Source: Notospermus geniculatus
Taxonomy: Eukaryota > Nemertea > Pilidiophora > Heteronemertea > Lineidae
DNA length: 64,000 nucleotides
Assembly (NCBI GenBank): GCA_002633025.1
Contig: NMRB01000629.1
Coordinates: 53,999 to 117,998 of the forward strand
Direction of reading: 5' to 3'
The position numbers were made by a program, and so were the translations under genes. The notes beneath the pieces are model-generated. The model had not been told where the DNA came from, did not search any database, and saw only the letters and a program-made list of their open reading frames with translations. Positions 46,101-55,807 of the stretch are shown one piece after another. How positions within the stretch are numbered: the first letter of the stretch is position 1; each line of letters starts with the position of its first letter.

Positions 46101-49100
46101 CATACTTGAAATATCATTTTCAGTCAGTTAAAACTGCTACAAATGTGAGTGTTTGATGAATATGAAGTAGACAAAGTGTTTGGAGAAGACAACTGAGGGT
46201 CTACCTCCGTCCATAATGTTGTACAGACCCATGATATTTAAACATGTACCCAGTATCTAGATCACTTCTTTTGTGAACTTTGCTTTGCTTGTGCTTTAAA
46301 AATGTTCAAAAATCAACAGATGTCTCTGTCTTATTGTTTTGCTTGTTCGAAAGAGGATGATCACAAAGGATGTGACGGATTCATGGCCGAGAAATAACTC
46401 ACCACAAGAGTGTCCAAGGAATCAATCAGAGTGAGAGAGAAACTGAAATGAAAAGTGGCACTTTGGGTTGGTTGCATGCAGAATGATGAGAGATCACAGC
46501 TGTCACAGCTTGCTGCCCCACCCAACCACCTCAGTGGGCTAAGGATAAAAATAGTGCCAAAGGCACTGTGCCCGCTTGGCTTTTTTAGCACAGTGGTGGA
46601 AAGCATAAGCCATATCAGAATTCCATACAAGCCATCTTTGACAATATCTGTGACCAAAGCGTACATAGCAGATTTTGCGAGTTTGGTTTTGGCCTCCTGG
46701 TGGCAAAGTCAAGAATTAGATTTCAGTAATGCTTCGTCAGGAAGTCACTACAACCTAGAGGTAAATACAAACAAAGGTTTAATACAATAGCTCAAACGAT
46801 TATCAAAATATAGCCCTTTTAAGTTTTTCACAAAACGCCCCCTATCTACCAAAATAGGAATCGCATCGCACCCAAAATCGAACTTGACCTAGATTTTTTG
46901 GTCATACACACCTTTATGCAATATGAAAATGATCCTTCAAAAACTGAAGGCGCTATCCATCTGACAAGGAAAAATTTGATATTTTCGTTTTGGCCCCCTA
47001 GTGGCAAAGTGGAGAATCAGATTGCACCAAAACTTCGTGTGCAAGTCACCACAAGCTAGAGGTACATGCATACAAAGTTTCATTGTGATAGCTCAAGCCA
47101 TTCACAAAATATAGGCCTTTGAATTTTTTCACAAAACGCCCCCTACTGGCCAAAGTAGGAATCGTATCGCACCCCAAATCGAACTTGACCTAGATTTTGT
47201 GGTCATACACACCCATATGCAATATGAAAAGGATCGGTCAAAAACTGAAGGCGCTATCCATCTGACAAGGGAAAAGTTTACGGACACACGCACGCACGCA
47301 CGCACGCACTAACGCACGCACGACAGACCACCACTAAAGGCGCCAAGCACAGCATAAGCCCTTTTGGCCTATGGGCCAAGCGGGCTAAAAAAGGATAAGT
47401 CTGCAACAAGTACTGCCAGAAGAATTCATGCCTCAGAAAAATCATTGCGCCACTACATGTGCTGTCAATGAAGTTCTTTTGTGCATGCAGAGCAGGTCTG
47501 TTGTTGATTCTGATTCTGGTCAATAATGCAGCAGCTGACATCAATATGATAATCAATAGCATACTTCATCTCTCTCACGTATTTGTGAATAATGATGTCA
47601 CAAGTGTCGGTTCATTGCAAGCCCACTTGATGGAGATCAACATGAGTGTCAGCTCAAGACTGAGTTCTCATCTGTCGGTCTCTCGCTCTCAGTGACCATC
47701 ATTAGGGACTTTCAGCAAGGCTCCGTATCGTCACATGTGTCACGTATGACGTATCGAGCTAATGCATTTTCTATTAACAGGGTTTCCGCCAGAAAAAAAT
47801 ATGAGGGTACGGACCAAAAAATTTTTTTTTGAACAAAATTTTTTGAAAAAAAAATTTTTTGAAAAAAAATTTTTTTTTGAAAAAAATTTTTTGAAAAAAA
47901 ATCTAAAAAAAAAAAAATTGGGGGAAATTTTTTTGTTGATTTTTGAAAAGGTGTTGAACGATGTTTGGTGCCATTTTAGGCGTATTTTGAAGCATAAAAT
48001 CCCCTTGCCGATCATGCCGGTTGTTTGGTTTCATCTGGCAAGTCGTGGAAAAATGGTTACCCAACGTTTTTGAGGGTAAGGATCCGTACCCTGGAAAAAT
48101 TTAAGGGTACGGAATTTTACCCATTTTACCCTCTGGCGGAAACCCTGATTAAAGTCATATGTCATACGTGATACGGATAGTCGATACAGAGCCTTGCTGA
48201 AAGTCCCTAGTATCATGGTAACTTACTTTCCAAGGGCATCATCAATGTCTCCCCGAGACGGTTCTGACCCTCGATACCGACCCTTACAGCTGATCGGCAT
48301 CAGCTCATCAGCGGGATATGCATTGTCCTGGAAAAGAATTACATATTCTTAACCCTTTCACTACCAAAGCCAAATCTGTCAAAAATCAACAGACTCAGAT
48401 TTACAATAACATCATTATTAGCCATCTTGGCTACCAAGGGTTGTGACATCGCCCCGCCCTCCGACAAACGCGTAGTCTTTATGACGTAGCCAATACATGT
48501 GGAGTTCCAGGATGTGATTAGCTGACTGATAGTGTAGCTTAATACAAACTTGCAACTATAATTAAGTCTCAAACCACTTAGTTATTTTCATTACAGTCTC
48601 TTCAGAAACGCTTCAGTTCAGGGGAAGTCATCCCATTAGCGCATCGCTTGGTGGAGGACTGAATCCTTTTTTTGGCGTCTCAATCGCGAGTCCATAACCA
48701 TCAGCCATGCAGGGTTGGACTTACCAATACTTTTTTTAGCCAGAGTAAAGAAAATCCCTATTGTTCAATAGTGTGTTCAATAGGAATTTTCTTTACTTTG
48801 GCTAAAAAAAAGGAATGGCCCTGGCCATCATGGCCATGGCATCCTTCAAATTAACTGTGGTAATTAATTGTCAAAGGGGCAACAATCATAACCGACTCAC
48901 CATGTAGCTTTTGTAAGCATGATGAAACATTTCTAATACTCTAGCTCTGAAATGATGAAACAGCTGAAATGTTATTGAATTTGCATAAAAACAGGGCTGG
49001 AGTGAATGCCTCAACTCAAGCAGCAGGAAGTAACAATGTCAATGAATGGTGTGACTCTTGACTGTGTGTCAATGACAATTTGTAGGCCTACTAGGCCTGG

Positions 49101-49292
49101 GCCAAAAGTGGGAAGCCATCATCAAGGCCTACTAGGCCTATATGCATGCATGCATGTCTGCATTCTGGTCTGTGATGTAGGCCTATGCATCATGTGTATG
49201 TGGACTCACTTCAGTTCTCTTCTTTCTGTTCTTGTCATTCCACTTGCAGGGTGATCCAGGAAGAAAACTAGGACGACCACGAAGACCAACAT
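31194..49292 (-). CDS. EDEM3: EDEM3, ER degradation-enhancing alpha-mannosidase-like protein
   Basis: EDEM proteins act in the ER lumen on N-glycans of misfolded glycoproteins and send them to ER-associated degradation. Exons: 49292-49210, 48946-48901, 48327-48227, 46442-46403, 45863-45751, 41054-40901, 40443-40309, 40149-39946, 39809-39600, 38619-38536, 38094-37970, 37812-37650, 37072-36912, 36710-36636, 36418-36198, 35970-35741, 35297-35252, 33061-32882, about 32179-31194. All phases agree and lengths sum to a multiple of three (about 1118 residues; human EDEM3 is 932). Exon 1 encodes a signal peptide ([11 protein letters not shown]). The glycoside hydrolase 47 region has [70 protein letters not shown] and [13 protein letters not shown] domain follows ([30 protein letters not shown]), then a long polar tail ending KDEL, the ER-retrieval signal. 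The left boundary of the last exon is inferred. A second set of PA exons lies at 33318-34749. Confidence 0.95.
32614..32637. other. assembly gap (24 N)
   Basis: A run of N in an EDEM3 intron, with GCAACGCA at both edges and a G-rich tract just to the left. The edge repeat suggests that the true gap may be small or that reads overlap. Confidence 0.95.
33064..35005 (-). pseudogene. second copy of EDEM3 PA-domain exons (duplicate or assembly overlap)
   Basis: Near-identical to 35007-36965. It carries copies of four EDEM3 exons with intact splice sites: 34749-34675, 34457-34237, 34010-33781 and 33363-33318, differing from the other copy at a few positions (for example GDTYSG versus GDPYSG). The copy breaks off at 35005 inside the exon that is complete at 37072-36912, directly against an N at 35006, after which the sequence restarts at the equivalent of 33064. 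That pattern is what two unmerged haplotype contigs give. A genuine tandem exon duplication is the alternative. Confidence 0.8.
33462..33772 (+). repeat. minisatellite, GATCACACACCATGTATGAACA unit
   Basis: About ten imperfect units of 28-31 bases in an EDEM3 intron. The matching array in the other copy is at 35397-35722, with a different unit order and number, as expected of alleles of a variable minisatellite. Confidence 0.85.
35397..35722 (+). repeat. minisatellite, GATCACACACCATGTATGAACA unit, second array
   Basis: Counterpart of 33462-33772 in the duplicated segment. It differs by unit variants such as an extra ACATGTATGAGATC. Confidence 0.85.
37157..37492. mobile_element. foldback element with TTTCCGCCAG ends
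   Basis: TGTTTCCGCCAG at the left and CTGGCGGAAACCCTG at the right bound C- and A/T-homopolymer-rich DNA (AAAAAATTTT words). The same end words occur inside 47703-48211 and, as a fragment, near 45220-45252. Intronic in EDEM3. Confidence 0.55.
38217..38399. repeat. 183-bp near-perfect hairpin
   Basis: Arms of about 85 bases beginning AAATCGGAAAGTCGTCTCCG pair almost perfectly around a short centre near CCTCTGGGA. Inner word GACCCCAATCGGGGTCTTCC also occurs singly at 45935-45970 and 51880-51920, so it is a recent foldback of a dispersed family. Intronic in EDEM3. Confidence 0.85.
39395..39567 (+). mobile_element. hAT-like MITE of the CAGGGGCGGATCC family
   Basis: Begins near CGGATCCAAGG and ends GGATCCGCCCCTG, with the family's interior GACCGGGAAATATCGAAATT-like core. 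Same orientation as 9255. In an EDEM3 intron. Confidence 0.6.
40487..40775 (+). repeat. 23-bp minisatellite CAGTGACCTACTTTGACAGATCA
   Basis: About twelve units, some shortened or with GGACA in place of GATCA, in the EDEM3 intron between 40443 and 40901. Units abut directly with no unique spacers. Confidence 0.9.
41211..41249. repeat. perfect 19-bp-arm hairpin
   Basis: ACCTTGGAGGAATTATACT, one base, then its exact inverse complement. Lies in the large EDEM3 intron. Confidence 0.7.
41376..41915 (-). mobile_element. hAT-like MITE split by a nested insertion
   Basis: The outer parts 41376-41436 (TAGAAACATTGAAATCTGTG onward) and 41842-41910 (TTACAGATTTGTTGGCC to GGATGCGCGCCTG) join into one minus-oriented copy of the family seen at 61865. 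The insert between them is described separately. Confidence 0.65.
41437..41841. mobile_element. 405-bp foldback transposon nested in MITE, TTA target duplication
   Basis: Inverted ends of about 32 bases start GGCCACATAAAAAAATCTTT on the left; the right end is the inverse complement with one substitution and one extra A. TTA precedes and TTA follows the insert, while uninterrupted family members read straight through TTTTACAG, which supports insertion at that point. The interior is poly-T and A/T-rich with no coding frame. Confidence 0.75.
42488..42874 (+). CDS. single-exon membrane-anchored coiled-coil protein, paralogue 1
   Basis: I do not recognise this family. The 128-residue frame starts with an N-terminal hydrophobic segment ([20 protein letters not shown], residues about 6-25), a likely signal anchor. 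It is followed by a charged helix of about three 11-residue units ([33 protein letters not shown]), then a conserved C-terminal block with [34 protein letters not shown] and ESSYDDKK. With few charges before the anchor, topology is uncertain. It lies within an EDEM3 intron on the opposite strand and is paralogous to 44480-44956. A possible polyadenylation signal AATAAA is at 43568. Conservation with the paralogue, concentrated in the protein, argues that it is a real gene; expression is not shown. Confidence 0.7.
   Translation: MESNRWYFLIVSVVVTVIAIFYMYFDNKLENDRMEYSRKLVKDRMDVMREAKNDRLKIAADLYKELAAPKKVKRSRITDNSGFFVTDKKNEEWEDVSYPSDDELRRVNKIIGNKLEEIGFESSYDDKK
42982..43219 (+). repeat. 59-bp tandem repeat, four units, downstream of paralogue 1
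   Basis: Four nearly identical units of the type ACAAGACGTGGCTACGTTGG, then GACAGATTCCAGTGAACAAC and AAATCAAGTTATCTGGGC. The corresponding place after paralogue 2 (about 45028-45090) has only one diverged unit, so the array grew after the gene duplication. Confidence 0.9.
43568..43573 (+). terminator. possible polyadenylation signal for paralogue 1
   Basis: AATAAA on the plus strand about 690 bases past the stop of 42488-42874. Another AATAAA overlaps that stop codon itself. Neither is proven. Confidence 0.25.
44480..44956 (+). CDS. single-exon membrane-anchored coiled-coil protein, paralogue 2
   Basis: Unrecognised family. The 158-residue frame has an N-terminal hydrophobic anchor ([20 protein letters not shown], about residues 4-23). 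Five consecutive 11-residue units follow, built on KMEH ([55 protein letters not shown]), a hendecad pattern typical of a long straight coiled coil. The C-terminal block matches paralogue 1: [41 protein letters not shown], with an extra lysine-rich tail ending ERGF. The start is 12 bases downstream of the site equivalent to paralogue 1's ATG, which here reads ACA at 44468. Upstream flanks of the two genes also align (about 41950-42485 with 43880-44475), so a unit of about 2 kb was duplicated. Nested antisense in the EDEM3 intron. Confidence 0.7.
   Translation: MLKFLSFLIVVVALTVSVYFYSDYSLKLENAKMEHARQVEVNKMEHIRKLENDKMEHLRQREKDKMEVQREMTNDNLKVSADVFKEMAAPKTVKYKKKTDHSGYFQYDKNEDEWEEVHYPSDDDLRRVTAVIGQQLKEISYESSDEDKKKKRKKERGF
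45429..45584. repeat. imperfect inverted repeat
   Basis: GCGCTGCGACCGTATCA near the left and TGATACGGTCGCAGCG at the right bound about 155 bases with further weak pairing (CACTGTGACG / CACTGTCACGG region). Probably a foldback element in the EDEM3 intron. Confidence 0.55.
46683..47277 (+). repeat. tandem duplication of an about 296-bp unit
   Basis: Two units (46683-46980 and 46981-47277) share GGTGGCAAAGT/AGTGGCAAAGT, CACAAAACGCCCCCTA, ATCGAACTTGACCTAGATTT and AAAACTGAAGGCGCTATCCA. The array is followed by an (ACGC)n tract and by GGGCCAAGCGGGCTAAAAAA. Probably part of a dispersed repeat; EDEM3 intron. Confidence 0.8.
47703..48211. mobile_element. about 0.5-kb foldback element
   Basis: Ends are inverted (TAGGGACTTTCAGCAAGGCT at the left, its inverse complement at the right with small changes). 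Inside, GGGTTTCCGCCAG and CTGGCGGAAACCC form a second inverted pair around an A/T-homopolymer core, so one element seems to sit within another. Located in an EDEM3 intron, ending 16 bases before exon 3. Confidence 0.75.
48731..48809. repeat. hairpin repeat
   Basis: TTTTTTTAGCCAGAGTAAAG and CTTTACTTTGGCTAAAAAAA flank inner inverted words around CTATTGTTCAATAG. Intronic in EDEM3. Confidence 0.65.
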
Positions 49293-49715
49293 GGTCCTGA
49301 CTGACTGGACTTTCATCCTAGTTAATTCAGGATGCAAATTTCTTTAATTAGTGTGATATATTTGAGGGAAAATGTCATATTTTGGGTGGCAATTTGGTCA
49401 AGAACACTCCATGTTTACAATAGAAATGAAATCTCGCAGTCAACGTGGCAAGAACGAGAACTTACAGGGTGGCTCAAAAATCCTGCGGCTGGAAAAGTGC
49501 GTCAGGGGCAAAAAGGTCAGTATTGATGGAAAAGTTGGTAAAAAATGACTAAAAGAATTAGTGGCAATGAAAACACCAGGAAAGAATGGGCAAAATCGGA
49601 AAGAAAGAATAATCAATGCGTTTTTATACGATCAAAAACATGCTTGAGGAATGAGTGGAATTGGTCAGGACGAAGTATACCCGAACCGACGTCACAACAA
49701 CGACTGAACGGCAAC
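49293..49715. promoter_or_regulatory. EDEM3/PIN1 divergent spacer, candidate bidirectional promoter
   Basis: Only 423 bases separate the EDEM3 start codon (minus) from the PIN1 start codon (plus), so both 5' UTRs and core promoters must lie here unless distal non-coding exons exist. No TATA box stands out. This is an inference from geometry. Confidence 0.45.
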
Positions 49716-50924
49716 ATGGCGGATTCTGAAATTTTGCCGGAGGGGTGGGAGAAAAGAATGAGCCGATCTGAAGGTACGTTTGAAATAAAAACTGTTAGCT
49801 TGTCGTAAAGAGATCTTGTAAATACCTGTTGTCGAATCAGAAGGCTGTTAACCTGTTTTTCGCCTGTCGGTGTGACGATTTTGTGGGATTTATAAGTGAG
49901 AGCTGAATACACAGTACACTGCCTGTACATTTCGTGTACATTTGCGGCCAAAGCGCCATCTAGCGGCACGGCTGAACTGGTGTAGAAGGAGCGGGTGTCG
50001 TCGGAATGCAGGTCCTTCTAACAACACTCTGCTAGAGTTTTTCTACCGGTTACCAATAATTGGCTGGCTATACTAAAGCCGGGGTAAAGGCAGGCCTAGG
50101 CTACCGGTCGGTACGGTACGGTACTTTCTGACCCGTCGTGTGTGTGTGATGTAGGCTACGCCTACCGGTATGTAGCCTAGGCCTAGGCCATGCTACTGCA
50201 GTGCTAGTGCTAGGTCTAGGCTAATTCATGACCATCCATCATAGGGCCTATGTCTTTATTTTTATTCCATTCCATTCCATTCCAGGGAGGCCTTACTACT
50301 TCAATAGACATACAAAGCAGAGCCAGTGGGACGTCCCTACAGATCAAGAGGAAGTGGAATGCTGCCATCTATTAGTCAAACATGCTGGATCACGTCGACC
50401 GAGTTCTTGGAGACAAGAGCATATAACAAGAAGCAAAGAGGAGGCACGAGCTATCTTACAGGGTAGGCTGTGATTCGTGGCTCCTCAGAAATTCACCTAC
50501 CTTATTCTAACCACTGAAAGCCCCGCCCCAATGTTCTTTTGTAAGTTTGATCCCAATACATGTTGCTAAGTGCTTTTGCTTTGAATAAGTTGAAGTGTGG
50601 AGGAAAATCATACTAAGCGCTTGCACACATTTATGTATCACTCCTCCTCTCATTTGATGCCGTTCCCTTTCTGGTTGATTGTGGAATAATTTGTGCATTT
50701 CAGGCTACATGGACCAAATAAAAAGTGGTGAGGTCACGTTCCAAGAGCTAGCAAAAACAGAGAGTGATTGTAGTTCAGCAAGGAATGGTGGCTCACTCGG
50801 CATGTTTGGCCGTGGAAAAATGCAAAAGCCTTTTGAAGAAGCTTCATTTGCATTGGAAGTCGGTGAAATGAGTGGAATTGTTGACACGGACTCAGGACTT
50901 CATACCATTCTTCGCATAAAGTAA
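49716..50924 (+). CDS. PIN1: PIN1 peptidyl-prolyl cis-trans isomerase
   Basis: PIN1 isomerises phospho-Ser/Thr-Pro bonds in cell-cycle and signalling proteins, mainly in the nucleus. Three exons, 49716-49773, 50286-50462 and 50704-50924, give 151 residues (human 163). An N-terminal WW domain ([30 protein letters not shown]) is followed by a parvulin domain. Expected catalytic features are visible: CCHLLVKH (histidine), the basic phosphate-binding loop SRRPSSWR, the cysteine in [23 protein letters not shown], and the final histidine in DSGLHTILR. The linker between the domains is shorter than in human, which accounts for the length difference. Starts at MADSEIL, equivalent to the human start. 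Head-to-head with EDEM3. Confidence 0.97.
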
Positions 50925-51590
50925 ATTCCTCAGAAGCAGAGGGTGTTTATGTATTCTTCTTCATTTTAAAGTAGGATGAGCAAGGATGGAGTATCCTGTG
51001 AATAGAAACAGTGACTTGCCTTGGCAGGCGTGGCGTTCGTCCTGTTTATCATGTATTTCTCATTCCGTTGTAACAAACCAACGCAGGAAAGAAGAGAACT
51101 GCCAAGAGTTGGTAATCAGAAGGGTACTCAGAAAGACAACTTTCTTTACCTTCATCGCTCTACTTTCTCATTGTGTCCTTTGGACTTAAATATGGAGCAT
51201 AGTTTATTTCGCCGCTTGGTACATGTAATACTCAAAATGTTGAGTCCTGTTTAATTTTCACATTCAAACCTGGGACCAGTGCTCATTCCAACTCCTCTCA
51301 TACATGTTGAGGCAGTGAGTCACTGCCCATCTTTGATCTACCGGTAATTTTTTTCGCACACTGCCAACTGATGTAATTAATCACACCATTCTACATCAGC
51401 TGTTGAAATACATTGGCATTTTTACCATGACACAGCATTATTCAAACTGGTGGCATCTTAAGATTGTGTTACTTAGAAAGTATTCAAAACAAGTATCTCC
51501 AGTAATCATGCTAATAAATCGGTGTCTTGTTATGTATTATGATGTCGTTTATCTCTGTATCTGTTGATTTTGTCAATCATGTGTAGCACA

Positions 51591-51596
51591 AATAAA
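51591..51596 (+). terminator. PIN1: probable PIN1 polyadenylation signal
   Basis: AATAAA about 670 bases past the PIN1 stop. It is the best placed signal in this UTR. Confidence 0.55.
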
Positions 51597-52278
51597 AGAC
51601 TACAGTGCTAATATAACCTCATGGTCACTTGACTGGTCTTTCTTGCTGGCCCTTTACCCACACTTGTTGCTGTTGCTTGGCTCATGTTGCCTGGCAACCT
51701 TGTTTCATCAGATTTATGAGTGAAGATGAATTGTCAGAGGATTCCCAGTCATTGGTCAGTTGAATGCACGATCATCAAACATTCAACTGATCAAAATGAA
51801 TCTGCCCAGAAGTTTGTCATTGGAGTAGAATCCACATGATAATAAGCTTAAGCAAAAAGTCAATCTCCAGAATTCACAAATTTTCGACCCCAACCGGACC
51901 GGGGTCTTTTTCAAGTGGAACTTTACAATCTGAAACTCTAGAAAAGACTTATGAGTGAAGATGAATTGTGAGAGGATTCCCAGTCACTGTTATCACCATT
52001 GGTCAGTCTTTTCTGGAGGAGAATCCACCATGTACTCCAGTTTCCAAGAGGAGAAAAACTGAGGAAACACTGAAATAAATCGATACTCATTCTTATATTT
52101 CACCAATATCCTATACCGGTATGTACATGCAGAATCAATGAAAGAACAATGGTGACAGTCTTGGCACTGACTAGAGAGAGCTGGGTTATCACAGAATTTT
52201 GAGCGATAAATCTAAGTTGCACGTACTAGACAACTCGGACTACTTTGTATGTGTCAACACGGAGATATGGATACCAGT

Positions 52279-52422
52279 CAGGCGCGGATCTGGGGCCCAC
52301 CCCCTTCAGCCAACAAATTGCGAAATTCTGAAATTTTGAGCAAATCATTGAAATTCACCAGAGACTTCAATGTTTCTAGCACAGTGTGCCCCCTCTTTCC
52401 CAAAATCTTGGATCTGCCCCTG
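52279..52422 (+). mobile_element. hAT-like MITE of the CAGGGGCGGATCC family
   Basis: Begins CAGGCGCGGATCTGGGG and ends GGATCTGCCCCTG; interior AAATTGCGAAATTCTGAAAT as in sister copies. CCAGT occurs at both edges and may be a remnant of the target duplication. Confidence 0.65.
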
Positions 52423-52667
52423 CCAGTAATAGTACGGGGGTCTCCAGGTCCTTGGCTGTCCCCTTTTGTTACATCTTGAAATATCAAGGCCTACAGTCAT
52501 GTCACCTTCCTTTGAACTGTGTTTGTAGATAGAGCATAGTCCAAAGGTGAAGCGATATGAACCTTGATAGTTCAAGATGTTTAGTTTTTGATGCTGCATA
52601 GATAAAAATCTTCAACATGGAATATCAATCATGAACGATCAACAATCATTTATCCATTCTATCACAA

Positions 52668-54784
52668 TTAAGTCTTGATCGTCTTGTCATTTTTGGGATT
52701 CATGAAATCTTTTCCCGTCATGTCGGTCATCGTGGAACACATCTTGATGGCACTGTTTGGCACCTGAAATTCAAACAAGACCGGATGATTAGGATCTGAT
52801 CATCAGGTAATACCCGCTATCTCTGACATGTGACGTTTCTCATATTCTCACCTTTGTAAGAGGAGTAACTTTAGGATGATGATGATCATACACCGGGTCA
52901 TTGGACACCCTGTTGTAGGCACACAGGAACGCCCAGCGACGGAATTCACTGTTGTTCTGATCACTTCGATGGAGAAGATTGCAGTGGAAGAAAAGAGCGT
53001 CACCTGGTGGTGAGAGATGAAAATATACAGATGGTTTAACCCATTCACTGTCATAGTATTTTTGACGGAATTCAATTCATTCCAGTGTTCCTGTCTCCAA
53101 TGGTTTTGAGCAGTATTGTCTCACAAAGAGATGTCTGGACTCTGGTATCTGTGTGAGGAGACTAGGCCGTGGGAAATCTGAGAAAGGGTCAAGCACCTCG
53201 TCTAATCTGTAAGAGACAAACAAGAACTTCCTCCCCCCAAACTGACCTGGCTCCATCTCAACATACATCAGCTCCAGCTTCTCCTTGAGAACGTTCACTC
53301 TCTCTAAATCTGCCCCTGTCTGCCCACCCACCATGAGGTGCTCTATACGCCCACACTTCTGAGAGCCTTTCAGTATCTGTAGGCAGCCATTCTTCTTGTC
53401 TGACCTGTCCAGCGGGATGAAGACAGTGAGCATGTCGGGAAACAGACATCCATTCTTGTACCAATAGCTGCAAATACAGTATCAGGTTTAGGAGTTGCTC
53501 AGATTTTCCTCCACTTCGTACTGGCGTAAGGGGCAAGTAAGGGCTGAAATTGTATCAGTACACCAAATAGAGCCACATGAATAGAGACTTCAGCAGGAGT
53601 GAGGAAACAATGCAGGAGGAAACAGGAGATGTAGGATTCTCCCTACCCATAATCTTGATGCCAAACATGCTGTCCGCCCGTAAATGCTTCCTTCATCATC
53701 AGCTTCGTGTGGTAATGATAGACTTCCCCTCCGAGCAGTTTCTCTGATGTTGTGACCACCTTCTCTGATCTGCCTACCATCCCTGTGATGTCACTACCTG
53801 GGTGATTCCACAAACACAACTTGCTTTTCTTTTCAAGACCGTCATCAAGCTGAAATAGGAGCAAGAAGTGATGAGTTTTATTTGTTGATTTCGAACACTG
53901 AAAAACGAAGAAATCTCATATTAACCCTATCACTGAAAGTGCTATTTCATCAAAACTACCGTACTAAACTGATCAAATCTTGAGGTCTAGTAAAACCATG
54001 TCACGTTGGTACTCATTGGAACGCACTCACTCTCAGCTTTCCAGTACCACACTATCTCTATGTCAGTTCTGTCCGTACCACATTGTATCATGTACTCACC
54101 TCGAAGGCATGTTTCAAGATCCCATCATCAGCCTCAATGGCTGTTTTCAAAAGGGACAATTCTTCAGCATCCAGCAGGCCTCTGGAAAAGATATCACACA
54201 TTTGATTATTTACAACAGCTAACACATGACATGCTTTAGAGTAGAACTTTTCTTACAGGCAGGACACATCTAACAGAATGCCATCTCTTTTTTAATGAGA
54301 GCAAAGTTCAGTTCCCATTTGGTAATGTCTTTCATTTTGGTCTTTGTATTGAGGACACCTATCAAACAAAGGACACCACTGTGGGCAGTCCTGAAGCTCT
54401 CCTCATTAGGGAGGGTCCACTGAACAGGATTGCAGCAAACCGCAAAGCAACTGATTGAACTTCCTGCATACTAGTAGAGTCAATTCAAGATCTTGAAACC
54501 CTCAATTACAAATCAATCAAATATGCTAATTTATTACATTCACCTGACCATGATGAAGCCATCTTCTTCAAACTGTGTCTTAATGGCATCTGACACGGTG
54601 AAATCATCAGTGAATTGGAAGTCTGCGATAAACAAGAGGACAAATGTCAATTTATAGGGAAATGCTGTGAAATTTCAGCACCGGTTGCATACTAGGTCTA
54701 TCACCAGAGGTAGCAGACCCAGCAAGGGTCGGATTGAATTTGAAAGAACTTCTGAAACAACCCAGGCATTACCGTACCTTGCAT
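52668..54784 (-). CDS. phytanoyl-CoA dioxygenase (PhyH) family Fe(II)/2-oxoglutarate oxygenase
   Basis: Predicted non-haem iron oxygenase that hydroxylates an unknown small substrate using O2 and 2-oxoglutarate. Exons: 54784-54778 (start), 54622-54544, 54181-54100, 53849-53647, 53467-53247, 53003-52852, 52763-52668; all phases fit and give 279 residues, usual for the family. Iron ligands are visible as H-x-D in [11 protein letters not shown] and the distal histidine in [11 protein letters not shown]; an arginine in [13 protein letters not shown] is placed to bind 2-oxoglutarate. The N-terminus reads [20 protein letters not shown], typical of the fold's start. The first exon extends to 54808 and is open upstream of its ATG, so the start codon could lie further 5'. 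I do not assign it to PHYH or PHYHD1. Confidence 0.85.
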
Positions 54785-54808
54785 TCTGAAGCCACCACAA
54801 TCAGCAGT

Positions 54809-55807
54809 CTGAAATACATGTAAGAAAGAAAAAAACTGACACGTTTGATTTGCATGTAGGCCTAGGCATAGTCCTATGAATCACATGATTGGCATCTACC
54901 TTGATATCAATCAAGGTCCCACCTTTAAACTAGGCCAGCCAGGGGCACAGCCCCAGGCCCGAGCCTGCCTTTTTACCTTAGATAGGCTGCCTAGGCCTAA
55001 GCCCACAATCCCGGGCATATGGCCATGGATGGGATGGGCCAAAATTGGGGGGGGGGGGTAAATGCAGAGTACTGTAGTGTAGCAATGTGTGTAGCTGGCC
55101 CACAGCACATGGTGATGATGTAGGCCTTATACCTATCTATCTGCCTAGGTAGGTAGGCCTGGCTCTGCTCACTCAGCACTGCTCAGCCCTCATATGGCCT
55201 GCTGTAGGCCTACTTTATCAGTGTATGGTCTACAGCGGCCTAATAAGCATCATGCATTGTCATGACATGAGCATGCTATGCACCGCGGTAAGTATACAAG
55301 TAGGCCTAATAAGATTTATTAGGCTAAGTAGGCCTACCACGGCCTACACGAGGCCTATCAGAGATAAGATAAATAGGCCTAAATGACATGGTCCTATCTA
55401 ACCTCAACACACTTATTTAACTCTCGTATCAATATGGTATTCATTTCATGATTGTGTTGCCTTCATTTTGACATTTGTTCGAAAAAATTGTTGAACTTCA
55501 GGCCAGAGAGATTGCAGCGCCATCTTTGGACTCCACATGTTTTTTACTGTCTGTAACGATTACAGTTTTACATTTCAATATTTTTAGCAGATTTCTTTGT
55601 TTTCACACAAGATTTTGAGTGACGTTTATCGACAAAATCACTTAAACACAATAGTCTTTAATATTGCTCAACATACTGTTAAAAGAATACATGTGATTTG
55701 GAAATAACAATGTTACATCAGTAGTACAACAGACAATAAGACAAATCAATTTGCAACACGCTGAAATCAATCAAGTCATCATTCACCCTAACTTTCCTAT
55801 TTAAATC
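54809..55807. other. spacer between oxygenase gene and TMCO1
   Basis: About 1 kb dominated by TAGGCCTA words (54850-55390) and a G-run at 55045. It must include the oxygenase promoter on the left and the TMCO1 5' UTR on the right. Nothing else recognised. Confidence 0.5.

Larger units (their letters stand above)
50925..52667. other. PIN1 3' UTR and spacer to the oxygenase gene
   Basis: From 50925 to about 51620 this is probably PIN1 3' UTR. Beyond it I see a fragment of the GACCCCAACCGG repeat (51880-51920), an imperfect direct duplication around AGTGAAGATGAATTGT (51718 and 51954), a MITE at 52279 and then the 3' end of the next gene on the minus strand. Confidence 0.55.

Noticed and set aside
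47740-48073. Phenylalanine/lysine-rich frames such as [13 protein letters not shown]
   Set aside because: Translated A/T homopolymer core of a foldback element.
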